Shown here one piece after another: positions 1 through 8,644 of a stretch of DNA of 64,000 nt (position 1 is the first letter of the stretch; each line of letters opens with the position of its first letter). The stretch spans positions 5,146,001-5,210,000 of the forward strand of contig JADJXK010000002.1 of the NCBI GenBank assembly GCA_016710325.1, in the 5' to 3' direction. The position numbers and the translations under genes were made by a program. This stretch comes from Candidatus Leptofilum proximum (GTDB lineage: Bacteria > Chloroflexota > Anaerolineae > Promineifilales > Promineifilaceae). The notes below the pieces were generated by a model. The model did not search any database, was not told where the DNA came from, and worked only from the letters and a program-made list of their open reading frames with translations.

Positions 1-110
1 TGATGGACCCCGAAACGTGGAAAGGTATCTGGTATATGATCAACTACTCGGTGCAGTTCCAGGCAGAGCAGTTGAAGCAGCGGTTGAAAGGTGAAAGTGA
101 AGAAGAGTAA
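1..110 (+). CDS. 3' end of an unidentified gene
   Basis: An open frame enters from the left edge and stops at TAA 108-110. The visible C-terminus runs from MDPETWKGIWYM to a very acidic tail ending GESEEE. The ATG at 3-5 could be internal, so the true start is probably outside the window. No family is recognisable from about 35 residues. It points the same way as the SCP2-like gene at 179 and is separated from it by a tandem-armed hairpin. Confidence 0.5.
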   Translation, partial: MDPETWKGIWYMINYSVQFQAEQLKQRLKGESEEE

Positions 111-170
111 ATTACCCAATTACCCAATTACTAAATGACGTTCTGTAATTGGGTAATTGAGTAATTGGGG
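111..170. repeat. hairpin with tandem 8-nt arms
   Basis: The left arm repeats AATTACCC two to three times (111-131). The right arm repeats its complement, GTAATTGG-type units (145-170), with a loop of about 13 nt. It lies directly after the stop of the first gene and could act as a terminator or mRNA-stabilising stem. A hairpin of nearly identical unit sequence lies at 40012-40078. Confidence 0.65.
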
Positions 171-178
171 AATTACAG

Positions 179-571
179 ATGACCTTTCGCGACGAAACAC
201 ATTTTTACGACTGCCTGGGACAACTGTTTGACCAGGTTGAGGCGGATATGCCCCAGGCGGCAGATTCGCTGCTGAAGGCGAAGCTGAGCATTCGCTTCAA
301 CGTGACGGAACCGGCGGCGCTGCTGCTGATCAATGCCAAAAAACGGCCGTTGCAAATCGAATACGGCCGTGCCCACAACCACAAACCCGATCTCGAAGTA
401 GACATCACCGGCGAGGCGCTGCACCAAATCTTGCTGGGCCAGCTCAGCCTCACCAAAGCCGTTGGCAGCAAAAAGGTCAAGCCCAAAGGCCCCGTCTGGA
501 AAGTCATGGCCCTGGCCGACCTTTTTTACCACGCCCAAAAAATCTACCCGTCAATTTATGAGGCCCAATAG
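179..571 (+). CDS. SCP2 sterol-binding-domain protein
   Basis: 130 residues, about the size of a single SCP2 domain. The C-terminal half has the typical pattern: a hydrophobic strand pair (ADLEV-like segment KPDLEVDITGEAL), then an acidic/aliphatic helix, then GPVWKVMALADLF, which resembles the SCP2 lipid-tunnel helix. Such proteins bind hydrophobic ligands in the cytoplasm. The ligand cannot be told from sequence. The ATG at 179 is preceded by GGGG about 7-10 nt upstream, supporting this start. A second SCP2-like gene lies at 10233-10637 beside an alcohol dehydrogenase. Confidence 0.7.
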   Translation: MTFRDETHFYDCLGQLFDQVEADMPQAADSLLKAKLSIRFNVTEPAALLLINAKKRPLQIEYGRAHNHKPDLEVDITGEALHQILLGQLSLTKAVGSKKVKPKGPVWKVMALADLFYHAQKIYPSIYEAQ

Positions 572-596
572 TGCACGCCACGTTTGCACTTTTGAA

Positions 597-665
597 TGTC
601 ATTCCCGCGAAGGCGGGAACCCACTCATGTGGGCAATATGGATACCCGCCTTCACGGGTATGACA
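597..665. repeat. REP-like palindrome, class A (CCCGCGAAGGCGGG)
   Basis: The element starts TGTCATTCCCGCGAAGGCGG and ends with the complement (CCGCCTTCACGGGTATGACA), forming a long imperfect hairpin after the SCP2-like gene. A second, diverged copy lies at 41194-41262. TGTCATTCCCGC-type palindromes of this kind are widespread in bacterial genomes. Confidence 0.8.
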
Positions 666-718
666 CCGTTTCTAGAAAAGGTACAGGACTTGCGCATCTA
701 GGCGAACTGCGTCTAAAA

Positions 719-787
719 ATTTGCCGCGAATTTCGCTAATTAACGCGAAGTTGATCATAATTGGCGAAATTCGCGTAATTCGCGGCT
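719..787. repeat. imperfect hairpin with repeated arms
   Basis: GCCGCGAATTTCGC (about 723-736) pairs with GGCGAAATTCGCG (about 762-774) or, in another register, with the second unit ending CGCGGC (about 781-786). The arms contain repeated GCGAA/TTCGC units, so it belongs with the tandem-armed hairpins seen elsewhere in the window. Confidence 0.5.
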
Positions 788-841
788 AAGAAAAAGCTCT
801 GATTGCGTAAGTCATAAGGTAAAAACCTTCAAAGATGATGA

Positions 842-1378
842 ATGGAGAAAGAGCAAGTGAGTGACGCAGATTCCAAACTCGATAAGCAAACGCTCATCAC
901 CCGGATGAACGAGGGGTTGAGAGATTTTTTAGCCTTCCTGGATCAATATTCCGCAGAACAGCTTCTGGAACCAAAGGATGCGGTGGGTTGGAATGCCCGC
1001 GACCACATCACCCACCTGGCCGTTTGGGCCGATGGCGTAGCCGCGTTACTGCGCCACGAAGATCGCTGGGCGGCGATGGGTATTTCTGAAGCGCTGGGCG
1101 AAAGCCACGATTTTGACGCGATGAACGCGGCGATTGTGGTACAGCATCGCCATCTTTCTCCGCAGGAGGCGCGGCGCTGGCTGGTCATCGCCCACGAGCA
1201 GTTGGTGGCCGCGATGGTCCCGCTCGACGATGACGGCCTGCTGCTGTCTTACGAGCGTTTTGTCCCGCCGTTTACCGGCGACGGCGGCAGCCCGATTGTG
1301 GCCTTCATCAAGGCCGACACCTACGAGCACTACGAAGAGCATGCGCCGTGGATTGAAAAACTTATCCGGGAAGGCTAG
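842..1378 (+). CDS. ClbS/DfsB or DinB-like four-helix protein
   Basis: 178 residues. The segment GWNARDHITHLAVWADG is the diagnostic W..+D.+.H+..W motif of the DinB/ClbS (DUF1706) fold, and the C-terminal TYEHYEEHAPWIEKL is the matching final helix. Family members include metal-binding DinB-like thiol transferases and the ClbS cyclopropane hydrolase, which protects against colibactin. Nothing here decides between them. The first about 10 residues look disordered, so a later start is possible. The 3' end overlaps the convergent gene at 1362 by 17 bp. Confidence 0.65.
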   Translation: MEKEQVSDADSKLDKQTLITRMNEGLRDFLAFLDQYSAEQLLEPKDAVGWNARDHITHLAVWADGVAALLRHEDRWAAMGISEALGESHDFDAMNAAIVVQHRHLSPQEARRWLVIAHEQLVAAMVPLDDDGLLLSYERFVPPFTGDGGSPIVAFIKADTYEHYEEHAPWIEKLIREG

Positions 1379-2708
1379 GGAGCGTCAGCAGCGGCGGTAA
1401 CAAGGCCAGCCACAAAACGGCCGTCACCACCATCCCCACCATAATTTGCAGCCAGAGCGGGTCGGCCACGGCCGTTTCTTCTTCCCCACGCTCCGGTTTG
1501 GCCAGCAAAACGGCCACCAGCCGCAGCACTCCCGCTGCGCCCAGCCCCAGCCCCACCAGCGCCACCGCGGGCAGCCACCACGGCACGGCGCTGCGATGGG
1601 CCAGCTCGGCCACGGCCGTTAACAGTCGCCAATGCCCACCAAAACCCACCGTAAATGGCAGCCCCAGCAATGAAAACAGCCCCACCGCCAACAGCGCCAG
1701 GCTCAGCGGCGAGCGCCGCCCCAGCCCGGTAGGCAGTCGGTCCAGCGGCCAGTTTGCCTGATGCCGTTTGAGCAGCTGCCAGCCACCGGCCACCAACAAC
1801 AGGCCACTGAAACGACCCATTTGCAGGGTAACGGCCGTTTCCCAACCAATTTGCTCCGGCAGCGTCAGGCACAAAATGGTCAGCGCCATGTCCAGCAGCA
1901 GCACGCTGCCAATAGCCCGCCGCAGGTGAACGGCCGTCAGCGCCAGCACCCCGCCCACCAGCAGCGTCAGGCTGCCGCTGAGCCAGATGAGCTGGCGAAA
2001 AGCCGCGTCGAGTAAATTGGGGTAGATGGCAAACTGCTGGAAGAGCAGCGCCAGCGGCACCAGCGGCGCCACGCCTACCACCAGGGTCAGCGGCAGCGGC
2101 TCGGCCTCGTTCACCACGGCCTGGAGCCAAATGTGAAAGGGAAAACCGGCCATCAGCAGCAGGGCGGCCAGCGCTGCCAGTTCGCCCGGCGGCAGCAGCC
2201 AGGTGGTCGGTTGGGCCTCCAGCTGCCAGTTTACGATCAGCAGCAGCGGCACGGCCAGCACCGCCGCCAGCAGGTAACGAAAGCTGCCGCGCACCGATCC
2301 GGCGCGCTCCGACTGCACCGTGAGGCTCAACGCCGCGCTGGCCAGCAAAAGGAGGACAATTGCCACAGAAAACGGCCGTACCAGCAAACTTGCCGCCAAA
2401 AACGACAGCCCAACCAGACCGCCAGCCACAAACCAGTCGCCGGACGGAAAAACGATACCCAGGCCAAACAATACAAACAGCCCGGCTAACAGCAGCAGCA
2501 GCAGCGCCTGGTTCTCAGACGTGAGCGCCATTGGTTGGCCCCAAAAGACAACGGCCGTTCCCGATGGTTCCAGCGCCCGCAGCCACAGCCAGAGCACGCC
2601 CACCGTCAGCGTGCCCACAGCGGCCGTCAGCTGCGGTTGGCGCACCAGCAGCCGGGCCACCAGCGCCGCAATGAGGGGAGTAAACAGGAGTGTCTGCAAA
2701 GTTGTCAT
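1362..2708 (-). CDS. NuoN/NuoM-like proton-translocating membrane protein
   Basis: 448 very hydrophobic residues with about 13 predicted membrane spans. PFHIWLQAVVNEAEPLP (about residue 185-200) matches the PFHxWLPDAHxxAP signature of complex I antiporter subunits, although the P-D-A-H part is lost. HLRRAIGSVLLLDMALT matches the DLKR.+AYSS+.HMG segment, again degenerate. It is the last gene of three minus-strand genes that look like complex I membrane subunits. No hydrophilic Nuo subunits lie nearby, so it more likely belongs to an ion-translocating or Mrp-like module than to a full NADH dehydrogenase. Confidence 0.65.
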   Translation of the reverse strand: MTTLQTLLFTPLIAALVARLLVRQPQLTAAVGTLTVGVLWLWLRALEPSGTAVVFWGQPMALTSENQALLLLLLAGLFVLFGLGIVFPSGDWFVAGGLVGLSFLAASLLVRPFSVAIVLLLLASAALSLTVQSERAGSVRGSFRYLLAAVLAVPLLLIVNWQLEAQPTTWLLPPGELAALAALLLMAGFPFHIWLQAVVNEAEPLPLTLVVGVAPLVPLALLFQQFAIYPNLLDAAFRQLIWLSGSLTLLVGGVLALTAVHLRRAIGSVLLLDMALTILCLTLPEQIGWETAVTLQMGRFSGLLLVAGGWQLLKRHQANWPLDRLPTGLGRRSPLSLALLAVGLFSLLGLPFTVGFGGHWRLLTAVAELAHRSAVPWWLPAVALVGLGLGAAGVLRLVAVLLAKPERGEEETAVADPLWLQIMVGMVVTAVLWLALLPPLLTLPSLPG

Positions 2709-2729
2709 TGTTTAGGAGAGTGGAGAATT

Positions 2730-2767
2730 GGAGATTGGAGATTAGAGACAATCAATCTCCAATCTCC
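2730..2767. repeat. 14-bp hairpin made of two GGAGATT heptamers
   Basis: GGAGATTGGAGATT (2730-2743) is the exact reverse complement of AATCTCCAATCTCC (2754-2767), with a 10-nt loop. It sits in the 70-bp gap between two minus-strand membrane genes of one cluster and may be a processing or attenuation site. Confidence 0.8.
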
Positions 2768-2778
2768 AATCCCCTTTT

Positions 2779-3480
2779 TTAATCCACCAAAGCCGGTATC
2801 GCGTGGCGCATCTGCACCAGGTAGGCCACGATCACCGCCAAGCCCAGGTTCACCGCCGCCAAAATGATCAGCATCGTCGCCGACTGGTCCAGCGCGCTGT
2901 AGAACAGCTCAAAGCCGGTCATAAACATCAGCACGCCCAGGCCTGCCTTGAGCGGTTCGCTGGTCAGGGCCAGCCCCAGCACGCCCAGGCCCAGCAGCGC
3001 CAGGATGGCCAGCGAGAGGTAGCTCATCGTGTCGGCAATGGCGGGCAGGGCAAAATCGGGCCGCTGGAACAGGCTGGCAATGAGCCCCAGCATCACCAGC
3101 ACCAGCAGCAGGCGCAGCGGCAGCGAGGCGCTTATACGCAGCGGGCCAACCTGGAATATTTTTTCCGGGGTGACATCGTCCAGCTCATTGGCGGAAACGT
3201 CTTGGGGACGGCCGCCCCAGTTCACCTGCCGTGCCGTAAAGTACAAAATGAGGCAGGCAAACCAGCCCGCCAGCAGCTTCACCATCGCCAGGCGTGGGTC
3301 GAGCAAATCGACAAACAGCAGCCCGGCAAAAAAGTATTGAACGGCCAGCGCCGCCAGCGCCACGCGCCAATCCCAGATGATCACCACAAGTACGGCCGTT
3401 AGCAGCACCACATACGCCGCCGTAAACCCGCGCAGCCCTTGCAGCCGCTCCAGCCAGTCGAAGATTGTTGGAAAACTCAT
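2779..3480 (-). CDS. membrane protein with NuoK/MrpC-like C-terminus
   Basis: 233 residues with about six to seven membrane spans. The C-terminal part, GLGVLMFMTGFELFYSA then a hydrophobic span, resembles NuoK/MrpC, whose membrane glutamate is essential; here that residue would be the Glu of GFELFYS. The N-terminal half has two spans and a soluble loop (about 90-115) and is not recognised. Its position between the NuoL/M-like gene at 3569 and the NuoN-like gene at 1362 supports a shared complex. The family call for the N-terminal half is inference. Confidence 0.55.
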   Translation of the reverse strand: MSFPTIFDWLERLQGLRGFTAAYVVLLTAVLVVIIWDWRVALAALAVQYFFAGLLFVDLLDPRLAMVKLLAGWFACLILYFTARQVNWGGRPQDVSANELDDVTPEKIFQVGPLRISASLPLRLLLVLVMLGLIASLFQRPDFALPAIADTMSYLSLAILALLGLGVLGLALTSEPLKAGLGVLMFMTGFELFYSALDQSATMLIILAAVNLGLAVIVAYLVQMRHAIPALVD

Positions 3481-3494
3481 ATTCCCTCAAAAAT

Positions 3495-3562
3495 GAAGGG
3501 GTGAAGGGGTGAGCGGGTGAAGGGGTGACTTTGCGTTCACCCCTTCACCTTGTCACCCCTTC
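3495..3562. repeat. hairpin with GAAGGGGT tandem arms
   Basis: The left arm contains four GAAGGGGT-type units (3495-3528). The right arm carries TTCACCCC/TTCACC units (3536-3562), separated by CTTTGCG. It lies between two minus-strand membrane genes and has the same architecture as the hairpin at 2730 but a different sequence. Confidence 0.75.
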
Positions 3563-3568
3563 TCCTCC

Positions 3569-5083
3569 TCATCCTATCAAAATAATAATCACCGCCAACA
3601 ACAGCAGCCACAACAGCCCACTGTCCCCGTCCAGGATGTCGGCGGCGTCGTTGACGGCCGTTTGTACCCCCAGACCCAGCTGTTTAAGCGAGGGCAGCTT
3701 GGCGGCAAACGGCCGTTCGTTGCCCAACGCCTGCCGCAGTGTAACCCGCACCTGCTGCCCATCGTGCAAATCGCCGACAAAGCGGGGCAGTCCCACCCCC
3801 GCCGCCGCGGCCAGCAAAAGGGCCGCCCAGGCGAGCAGGGGCACGTTGCCCCAAATGACGTTGCTTACGCTCAAAAGCCCCAGCGCTGGCAGAAGCGGCA
3901 AGGCTTCGCGTAGCCAATCTTGCCAGGAGCGTGATTCGGTTGGGTTGCTGACGGCCGTTTCGCCCCCCAGCAGCCACACCCCGGCCAGCACCAGCGGCAC
4001 GTGCAGCAGCGCCAGCACCAGGACCAACGCCCAACGGCCGTCGGCCAGCCAGATGGCGTACAAACCGGCCCGGCTGGCAAAACCAGCCGTCAGCGGCAGG
4101 CCCGCCAGGGCCGCCAGGGCCACTCCGCCAACCGCCAGACGCAGCCAGCGGTTGGCCGATGGCTGCGTGACCAGCAGGTACAGCGTGCCCCCGGCCAGCA
4201 GCAAAACCCGCAGCTCCGCCGCCACGCCGGGCACGCCGACCCAAATGGCAGCCAGCAGCAGCAGGTGGCTCTGCGCCAGCAGCAGGGCCGTTACGGCATA
4301 AACCGGCAGATGCAGCCGGTTCCACGCCAGCTGCAAGCCGTGCATAAAACCCACCAGGGCCAACACGGTGAGCAGCAGGCTGATGGCCGGGCTTAGCTGA
4401 GCCACGGGCAGCAGCCGGATGAGCAGCATACCGCCCGCCAGCGACGGAATCAGCAAGGTGAGGGTCGCGACGGCCGTTACCGGTACCACATTTTTCGGCT
4501 GCCACAGCGGCAGGGGCCAGACGTTAAGCAGCAGCGCCGCGCCCAGCAGGGCAGTGCGGCTGGAACCAATCGGCCAGCTGAGCAGCAGGCCCAGCAGCAG
4601 CACCGCCCCTTTAAACAGAAAGCCCGTGCTGCGTTCTCCGGCCAGCCACAGCGTGACCAGCCAGCTGGCCAGCAGCAGCGTCATGCCTGCCAGCAACCCC
4701 GTAAAGTCGCCAGACCAGACGACGCTGAACGCGGCGGCCAGGAGCAGCAGCAGGCTGGCCGGTGTCGTGCTTCGATTGGTGCCGTCTGGTTGGAGGAAAG
4801 CGCGTAGGGAAACGGCCGTCACCAACAGCAGCACCCAGGTCGTCAGCCCCCAGGTGTGGCGGTTGACACGCCAGGTCCAGTCGGGCAAAAAACCGCTAGA
4901 CGACCAGCTGAGAAAAGTTGCTTCCAGGGGTAGCTGGGTACGCAGGACCAGCCAGATGAGCAGAACCAGACCGAGGAGGCCAACGGCCGTTGGCCAGGTC
5001 CAGGCCGGACGAAATCGCAGCAGTGCCACACAGGCGGCGGCTCCCAGCAGCAGGAGCCAAAAGAGAATGTGGAAAATTTCCAT
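3569..5083 (-). CDS. NuoL/NuoM-like membrane protein
   Basis: 504 residues from the ATG at 5083 (MEIFHILFWLL). The open frame continues to 5188, but that extension overlaps the divergent gene at 5153 and lacks hydrophobic character. About 14 spans are predicted. LNVWPLPLWQPKNVVP lies where complex I antiporter subunits have P-W-P-x-H-x-W-L-P-D-A-H, showing ancestry with loss of the canonical His and Asp. The C-terminus has a soluble segment (about 415-480) followed by a final span. It is the first gene of the three-gene minus-strand module, so it may be a structural rather than pumping subunit. Confidence 0.6.
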   Translation of the reverse strand: MEIFHILFWLLLLGAAACVALLRFRPAWTWPTAVGLLGLVLLIWLVLRTQLPLEATFLSWSSSGFLPDWTWRVNRHTWGLTTWVLLLVTAVSLRAFLQPDGTNRSTTPASLLLLLAAAFSVVWSGDFTGLLAGMTLLLASWLVTLWLAGERSTGFLFKGAVLLLGLLLSWPIGSSRTALLGAALLLNVWPLPLWQPKNVVPVTAVATLTLLIPSLAGGMLLIRLLPVAQLSPAISLLLTVLALVGFMHGLQLAWNRLHLPVYAVTALLLAQSHLLLLAAIWVGVPGVAAELRVLLLAGGTLYLLVTQPSANRWLRLAVGGVALAALAGLPLTAGFASRAGLYAIWLADGRWALVLVLALLHVPLVLAGVWLLGGETAVSNPTESRSWQDWLREALPLLPALGLLSVSNVIWGNVPLLAWAALLLAAAAGVGLPRFVGDLHDGQQVRVTLRQALGNERPFAAKLPSLKQLGLGVQTAVNDAADILDGDSGLLWLLLLAVIIILIG

Positions 5084-5152
5084 ACAAAGCGGCGATTGTA
5101 GCCCGTGGGGCCATTGCTGGCAAAGTGCTTCATGAGGGATTAAAATGGGCCT

Positions 5153-6412
5153 ATGGCACAAAAAGCGCAACTTCTCTCTTTTTTTCAAGCCAATAAGGCT
5201 GCCAGGTCGGGTCGATGGATAGTATTGCCCCTGGTTGTTCTGCTGGTTTTGCTGGTAATCGGCTGTGGCGGTGCAGAAGCGCCGCTGCCCACCCTGGCCT
5301 CGCAGATGGTGCTGCCGTCGGCCACGCCCACATCGCTGCCTGCGACGATGGACATCAGCACGCGGCAGCCGGTGAGTGGTGCAACTACCCCAGGCGCGGA
5401 GGTGCTGGAGGGCACGGCCGTAAAGCCTACGCCCAAACCCACCATCACGCCAACGGCCGTTGACTCCCTCATCAACATCAGCTCACCGAGCGAAAATGCC
5501 GTGATAGTCTTGGGCAGTCCCATGACGGCCCGCGGCCTGGTGCAGCGCAATCCGGGTGAGGTAGTGTATCTGTCGTTGGTGTCTAGCAACGGCCGTTTGC
5601 TCACGGAACAGCAGGTGGATGCCAGCGACTTTGGCTGGCAGGCTGACATCGTGCCGCCGCCCTACGTCAGCGGCGCGGCTGCGCTCCGGGCCGATTTGCG
5701 CACCGCCGACGGTGTGGTGCTTTCTTCTTACGAGATTCCGGTCTGGCTGGCGCTAAACAAAGATGGGCTGGATCGTTACCTGGAAATGTTCCGCCCCCAG
5801 GTGAATGAGAAAGGCGTGGGTGGCTTCAACATCTTCTTCGACGGCGAGATTTTGCTGGCAGTGAACCGCACCATCACGGTCTCCATCTGGGCTGACGACT
5901 GCCAGAGGCGGGTGGCGCAGCAAAGTTTTGTGTTGGGGGCCAGCAACCGGCCGGTGTACTGGCAGGGTTTTGTGATTGTGCCGCAAAATCTGGTTGGCCC
6001 GGCCTGTGCCGTAGCCAGCACGGGCGAGCCGGGGTCGGAAACCTGGCGTGAGGCGTCGGTGCCCATCGACGTGCTGGCGCCAACGGAGCTGGAGGCGCGT
6101 GGTGTCACCATTGGCAACCCGCCGCCGGACAGCGAACTGATTGCCGGGCAGGCGCTGTCTTTGTACGGCACGGCGCTCAACGTGAGCGAAGGACCGGTCA
6201 GTGTGTCGATTTTGCTGGAAAACGGCCGTGTCATCAGCCAGGGCAGCTTCACCACCGATTATTGGGGATACTGGGAGACCGCCATCACGCTGCCGCTTGA
6301 CGTGGAAGGGCTGGCCGAAATTACCGTTTCGGCAGGCGAGGGGGACACGTTTAACGAGTCCACCACACTCATCCGGATCGTGCCCCCACCCACGCCGACG
6401 CCGGGGCCGTAA
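5153..6412 (+). CDS. lipoprotein with two Ig-like (Gmad2-type) domains
   Basis: 419 residues. Positively charged N-terminus, hydrophobic stretch 22-36, and lipobox VIGC with Cys38 predict a type II lipoprotein. A Pro/Thr-rich linker (about 45-95) leads to a first beta-sandwich (about 98-195, starting INISSPSENAVIVLGSPM) and a second one (about 315-405, VTIGNPPPDSELIAGQALSL). Both have the S-P-x-x-x-x-x-x-x-P-(hydrophobic) start of Gmad2/spore-germination Ig-like domains. The protein ends in Pro-Thr repeats. It is divergent from the NuoL/M-like gene, with a shared promoter region at 5084-5152. Function beyond an extracytoplasmic binding role is unknown. Confidence 0.65.
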   Translation: MAQKAQLLSFFQANKAARSGRWIVLPLVVLLVLLVIGCGGAEAPLPTLASQMVLPSATPTSLPATMDISTRQPVSGATTPGAEVLEGTAVKPTPKPTITPTAVDSLINISSPSENAVIVLGSPMTARGLVQRNPGEVVYLSLVSSNGRLLTEQQVDASDFGWQADIVPPPYVSGAAALRADLRTADGVVLSSYEIPVWLALNKDGLDRYLEMFRPQVNEKGVGGFNIFFDGEILLAVNRTITVSIWADDCQRRVAQQSFVLGASNRPVYWQGFVIVPQNLVGPACAVASTGEPGSETWREASVPIDVLAPTELEARGVTIGNPPPDSELIAGQALSLYGTALNVSEGPVSVSILLENGRVISQGSFTTDYWGYWETAITLPLDVEGLAEITVSAGEGDTFNESTTLIRIVPPPTPTPGP

Positions 6413-6510
6413 GTGGCACAAGGCAGGTGAAAAGTAAAAAGTGGCAAGTGGCAAATAAATGGTAACCCGCATTGCACACCTGCAACCTGCAACCTGCCAC
6501 CCGCAACAAA
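6413..6510. repeat. imperfect tandem-armed hairpin
   Basis: AAGTGGCA-type units (about 6449-6463) face ACCTGCA units repeated three times (about 6477-6500). GGCAGGTG near 6422 also pairs with CACCTGC. The repeat units are nearly the same as at 55063-55124. It lies between the lipoprotein gene and rarD, both on the plus strand. Confidence 0.6.
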
Positions 6511-6536
6511 TTAACCACTTTGGAAGGAAACACTTA

Positions 6537-7430
6537 ATGAATAAAGGAATGTTGTACGCCATAGCGGCTTATGGCTTTTGGGGCTTGTTCCCCCTCTACT
6601 GGAAAACGCTGCAGCATGTGCCCGCCCTGGAGATTTTGAGCCATCGTATGACGTGGTCGCTGCTGTTTGTGCTGGTTTTGTTGGCGGTGCGGCGGCAGTG
6701 GACGTGGTTAAAAACGGCCGTGTCCCAGCCTAAAATATTGCTGCTGTTCACCGCTTCGGCCGTGCTGCTTTCGCTGAACTGGTTTGTCTACATCTGGGGT
6801 GTTAATGCAGGCCACATCGTCGAGACCAGCCTGGGTTACTTCATCAACCCGCTGGTAAGTGTGCTGATGGGTGTCTTTTTCCTGGGGGAAAAGCTGCGGC
6901 GTGGGCAGTGGGTGGCTGTTGGTCTGGCGGCCGCGGGGGTGCTGTACCTGACGCTGCGCTACGGCGCGCTGCCCTGGATTGCCCTGACGCTGGCCACCTC
7001 GTTTGCCCTGTACGGCCTTATCCGCAAGACGGCGCCGCTGGGCTCGCTGGAAGGGCTCTCGTTAGAAACGGCGCTGATGTTTGTGCCGGCGCTGGGTTAC
7101 CTGGTTTACCTGGAGGCGGTGGGAACGGCCGCTTTTGGGCACGTGGATGTTTTAACGACGGTGTTACTGGGATTTGCCGGGGTGGCAACGGCCGTACCGT
7201 TGCTGCTCTTTGCCGCCGGAGCCCGGCTCATCAAGCTGGCCACAATTGGCATCCTGCAATACATCGCGCCCACGCTGCAATTTTTGCTTGGCGTGCTCGT
7301 TTACCACGAGCCGTTTACGCTGGATCGCCTCATCGGCTTCAGCCTCATCTGGCTGGCGCTGCTGGTCTACTCTGTCGAAAACATCTGGTTTATCCGCCGC
7401 CGCCCTCGCCTGCACCCCGTCGGGGATTAA
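6537..7430 (+). CDS. rarD: RarD-type EamA-family transporter
   Basis: 297 residues, the usual RarD length. The ATG at 6537 is preceded by GGAAGG at 6522-6527; the longer open frame from 6459 would run through the repeat region. The N-terminus MLYAIAAYGFWGLFPLYWK is diagnostic of RarD, followed by the conserved LNWFVYIWGVNAGH segment. About ten membrane helices form two EamA halves. It is an inner-membrane drug/metabolite exporter whose substrate is not established for the family (chloramphenicol sensitivity gave the name). Confidence 0.85.
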   Translation: MNKGMLYAIAAYGFWGLFPLYWKTLQHVPALEILSHRMTWSLLFVLVLLAVRRQWTWLKTAVSQPKILLLFTASAVLLSLNWFVYIWGVNAGHIVETSLGYFINPLVSVLMGVFFLGEKLRRGQWVAVGLAAAGVLYLTLRYGALPWIALTLATSFALYGLIRKTAPLGSLEGLSLETALMFVPALGYLVYLEAVGTAAFGHVDVLTTVLLGFAGVATAVPLLLFAAGARLIKLATIGILQYIAPTLQFLLGVLVYHEPFTLDRLIGFSLIWLALLVYSVENIWFIRRRPRLHPVGD

Positions 7431-7783
7431 GTAAGCATTCACTCCAATCTAGAGGTAGGACAGCGCCCAGGCGCTGCCCGCACGGGGCGCGATTGTAGTT
7501 TCAATAAATAATCCAGTAACTTTTGCAGAGTACTTATGTTTGTCATTTCGAGGTCCCCCGAGAAATCCCTTAGCAGGCACAGGGTTCTCTACACAGCCGA
7601 ACTACCTCAGGGATTTCTCCCGTAGCCTGCCCTGAGCAGAGCCGAAGGGGTCGAAATGACAACTGGGGGTATCTGGTGATCCCCTACCTATTTTCTTAAA
7701 GTACAAAAGCGCCCGCGTGTGGGATGTCAGCTGAATGGTTACGGGATTAAGAAGAAAAATCTGCGATAATACGTGGCCGAATT
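7431..7783. repeat. intergenic region with a MITE-like element (class B palindrome)
   Basis: The palindromic core, TGTCATTTCGAGG to TCGAAATGACA, spans 7541-7661. The flanks are also repeated: AACTTTTGCAGAGTAC starts at 7518 on the left, and GGTATCTGGTGATCCC then TTTTCTTAAA (to about 7700) lies on the right. The same core and flanks occur at 43544-43705, so the mobile unit is about 165-185 bp. No coding potential is seen. The inner part resembles other TTTCGAGGTCCTCCGAGAAATC repeats here. Confidence 0.8.
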
Positions 7784-8575
7784 TTAGCGGTTGAGCAGAG
7801 CTTTAAGGGCCGGGAGGGCTTTTTGGGCCGCGGCCGCGCCAAGGGCAATGTACTGTTCGCTCTTTTTGCGGGAAAAATCGAGGTAGCTGTGCCCGGAAAT
7901 GTCGGGCTGGATAAGGCAGTCGGCGGCTTTGAAACCGCCACCCGCCTGGCGCACCAGGGTTTGAATAGCGGCCGAGCCTGCGCCAAGCGGCCCCAGGTGG
8001 CGCGAATAGTGCGGCACAAACAGGTCTACGCCAATGACAAAATCCGCGCCCAGCTGCCGGACGGCGTCCACGGGCAGGTTATCGGCCACACCGCCGTCGC
8101 AGTACCAACGGCCGTTCATCTGCACCGGCGTCACAAATCCCGGCACCGAACAGCTGGCGCGGATGGCCGTGGCCAATCGCCCCTCGCGCAGCACCACCTG
8201 CTCTCCCCTGTCCAGATCGGTCACCACGGTGGCAAAGGGAATGGCCAGGTCGCGAATGTCCAGCTCCCCCAGCAAGTCCACAATGAGCTTTTCCATCTTG
8301 ACAAAGCTGAGCAGGCCATGGCGTGGCCAGGTGGGGCTGGCCACGTGCCGCCAGCCCCAGCGCGCAGCCAGATCAACCATCTCTTTCATGGGCAGTCCGG
8401 CGCAGTAAGCCGCCCCCACAATCGACCCGGCACTGACGCCCGCCACGCAGTCAATGGGGATGCCCTCGCGCTCCAACACGGACAGCACTCCCACGTGCAC
8501 GGGCCCGCGCGCCACACCGCCGCTCAGGGCGAGACCGACTTTGAGACGGCCGTTTTTGCTAAACATCATGGACAT
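7784..8575 (-). CDS. patatin-like phospholipase (RssA/NTE type)
   Basis: 263 residues covering one patatin domain. ALSGGVARGPVHVGV (16-30) is the oxyanion-hole loop. GVSAGS holds the nucleophile Ser48 (GXSXG), and the DGG of WYCDGGVADNLP gives catalytic Asp160. Typical activity is serine acyl-hydrolysis of phospholipid or lysophospholipid in the cytoplasm or at the membrane. The ATG at 8575 has GGGAG upstream on the minus strand. It is flanked on both sides by REP-like repeats and has no operon partner. Confidence 0.85.
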   Translation of the reverse strand: MSMMFSKNGRLKVGLALSGGVARGPVHVGVLSVLEREGIPIDCVAGVSAGSIVGAAYCAGLPMKEMVDLAARWGWRHVASPTWPRHGLLSFVKMEKLIVDLLGELDIRDLAIPFATVVTDLDRGEQVVLREGRLATAIRASCSVPGFVTPVQMNGRWYCDGGVADNLPVDAVRQLGADFVIGVDLFVPHYSRHLGPLGAGSAAIQTLVRQAGGGFKAADCLIQPDISGHSYLDFSRKKSEQYIALGAAAAQKALPALKALLNR

Positions 8576-8644
8576 CTATCTACGAAATCTCCCAACCTCG
8601 TTCCCACGTGGTTGTGAATTAAAAATTAATTCGGGTAATAAACT

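Noticed and set aside
1362..5083. Complete NADH dehydrogenase operon
   Set aside because: Only three membrane-type subunits are present and their catalytic signatures are eroded; no NuoA-I or FeS subunit is within the window.
5084..5188. N-terminal extension of the NuoL/M-like gene (start at 5188)
   Set aside because: It would overlap the divergent lipoprotein gene, is charged and not membrane-like, and the ATG at 5083 begins the hydrophobic protein.
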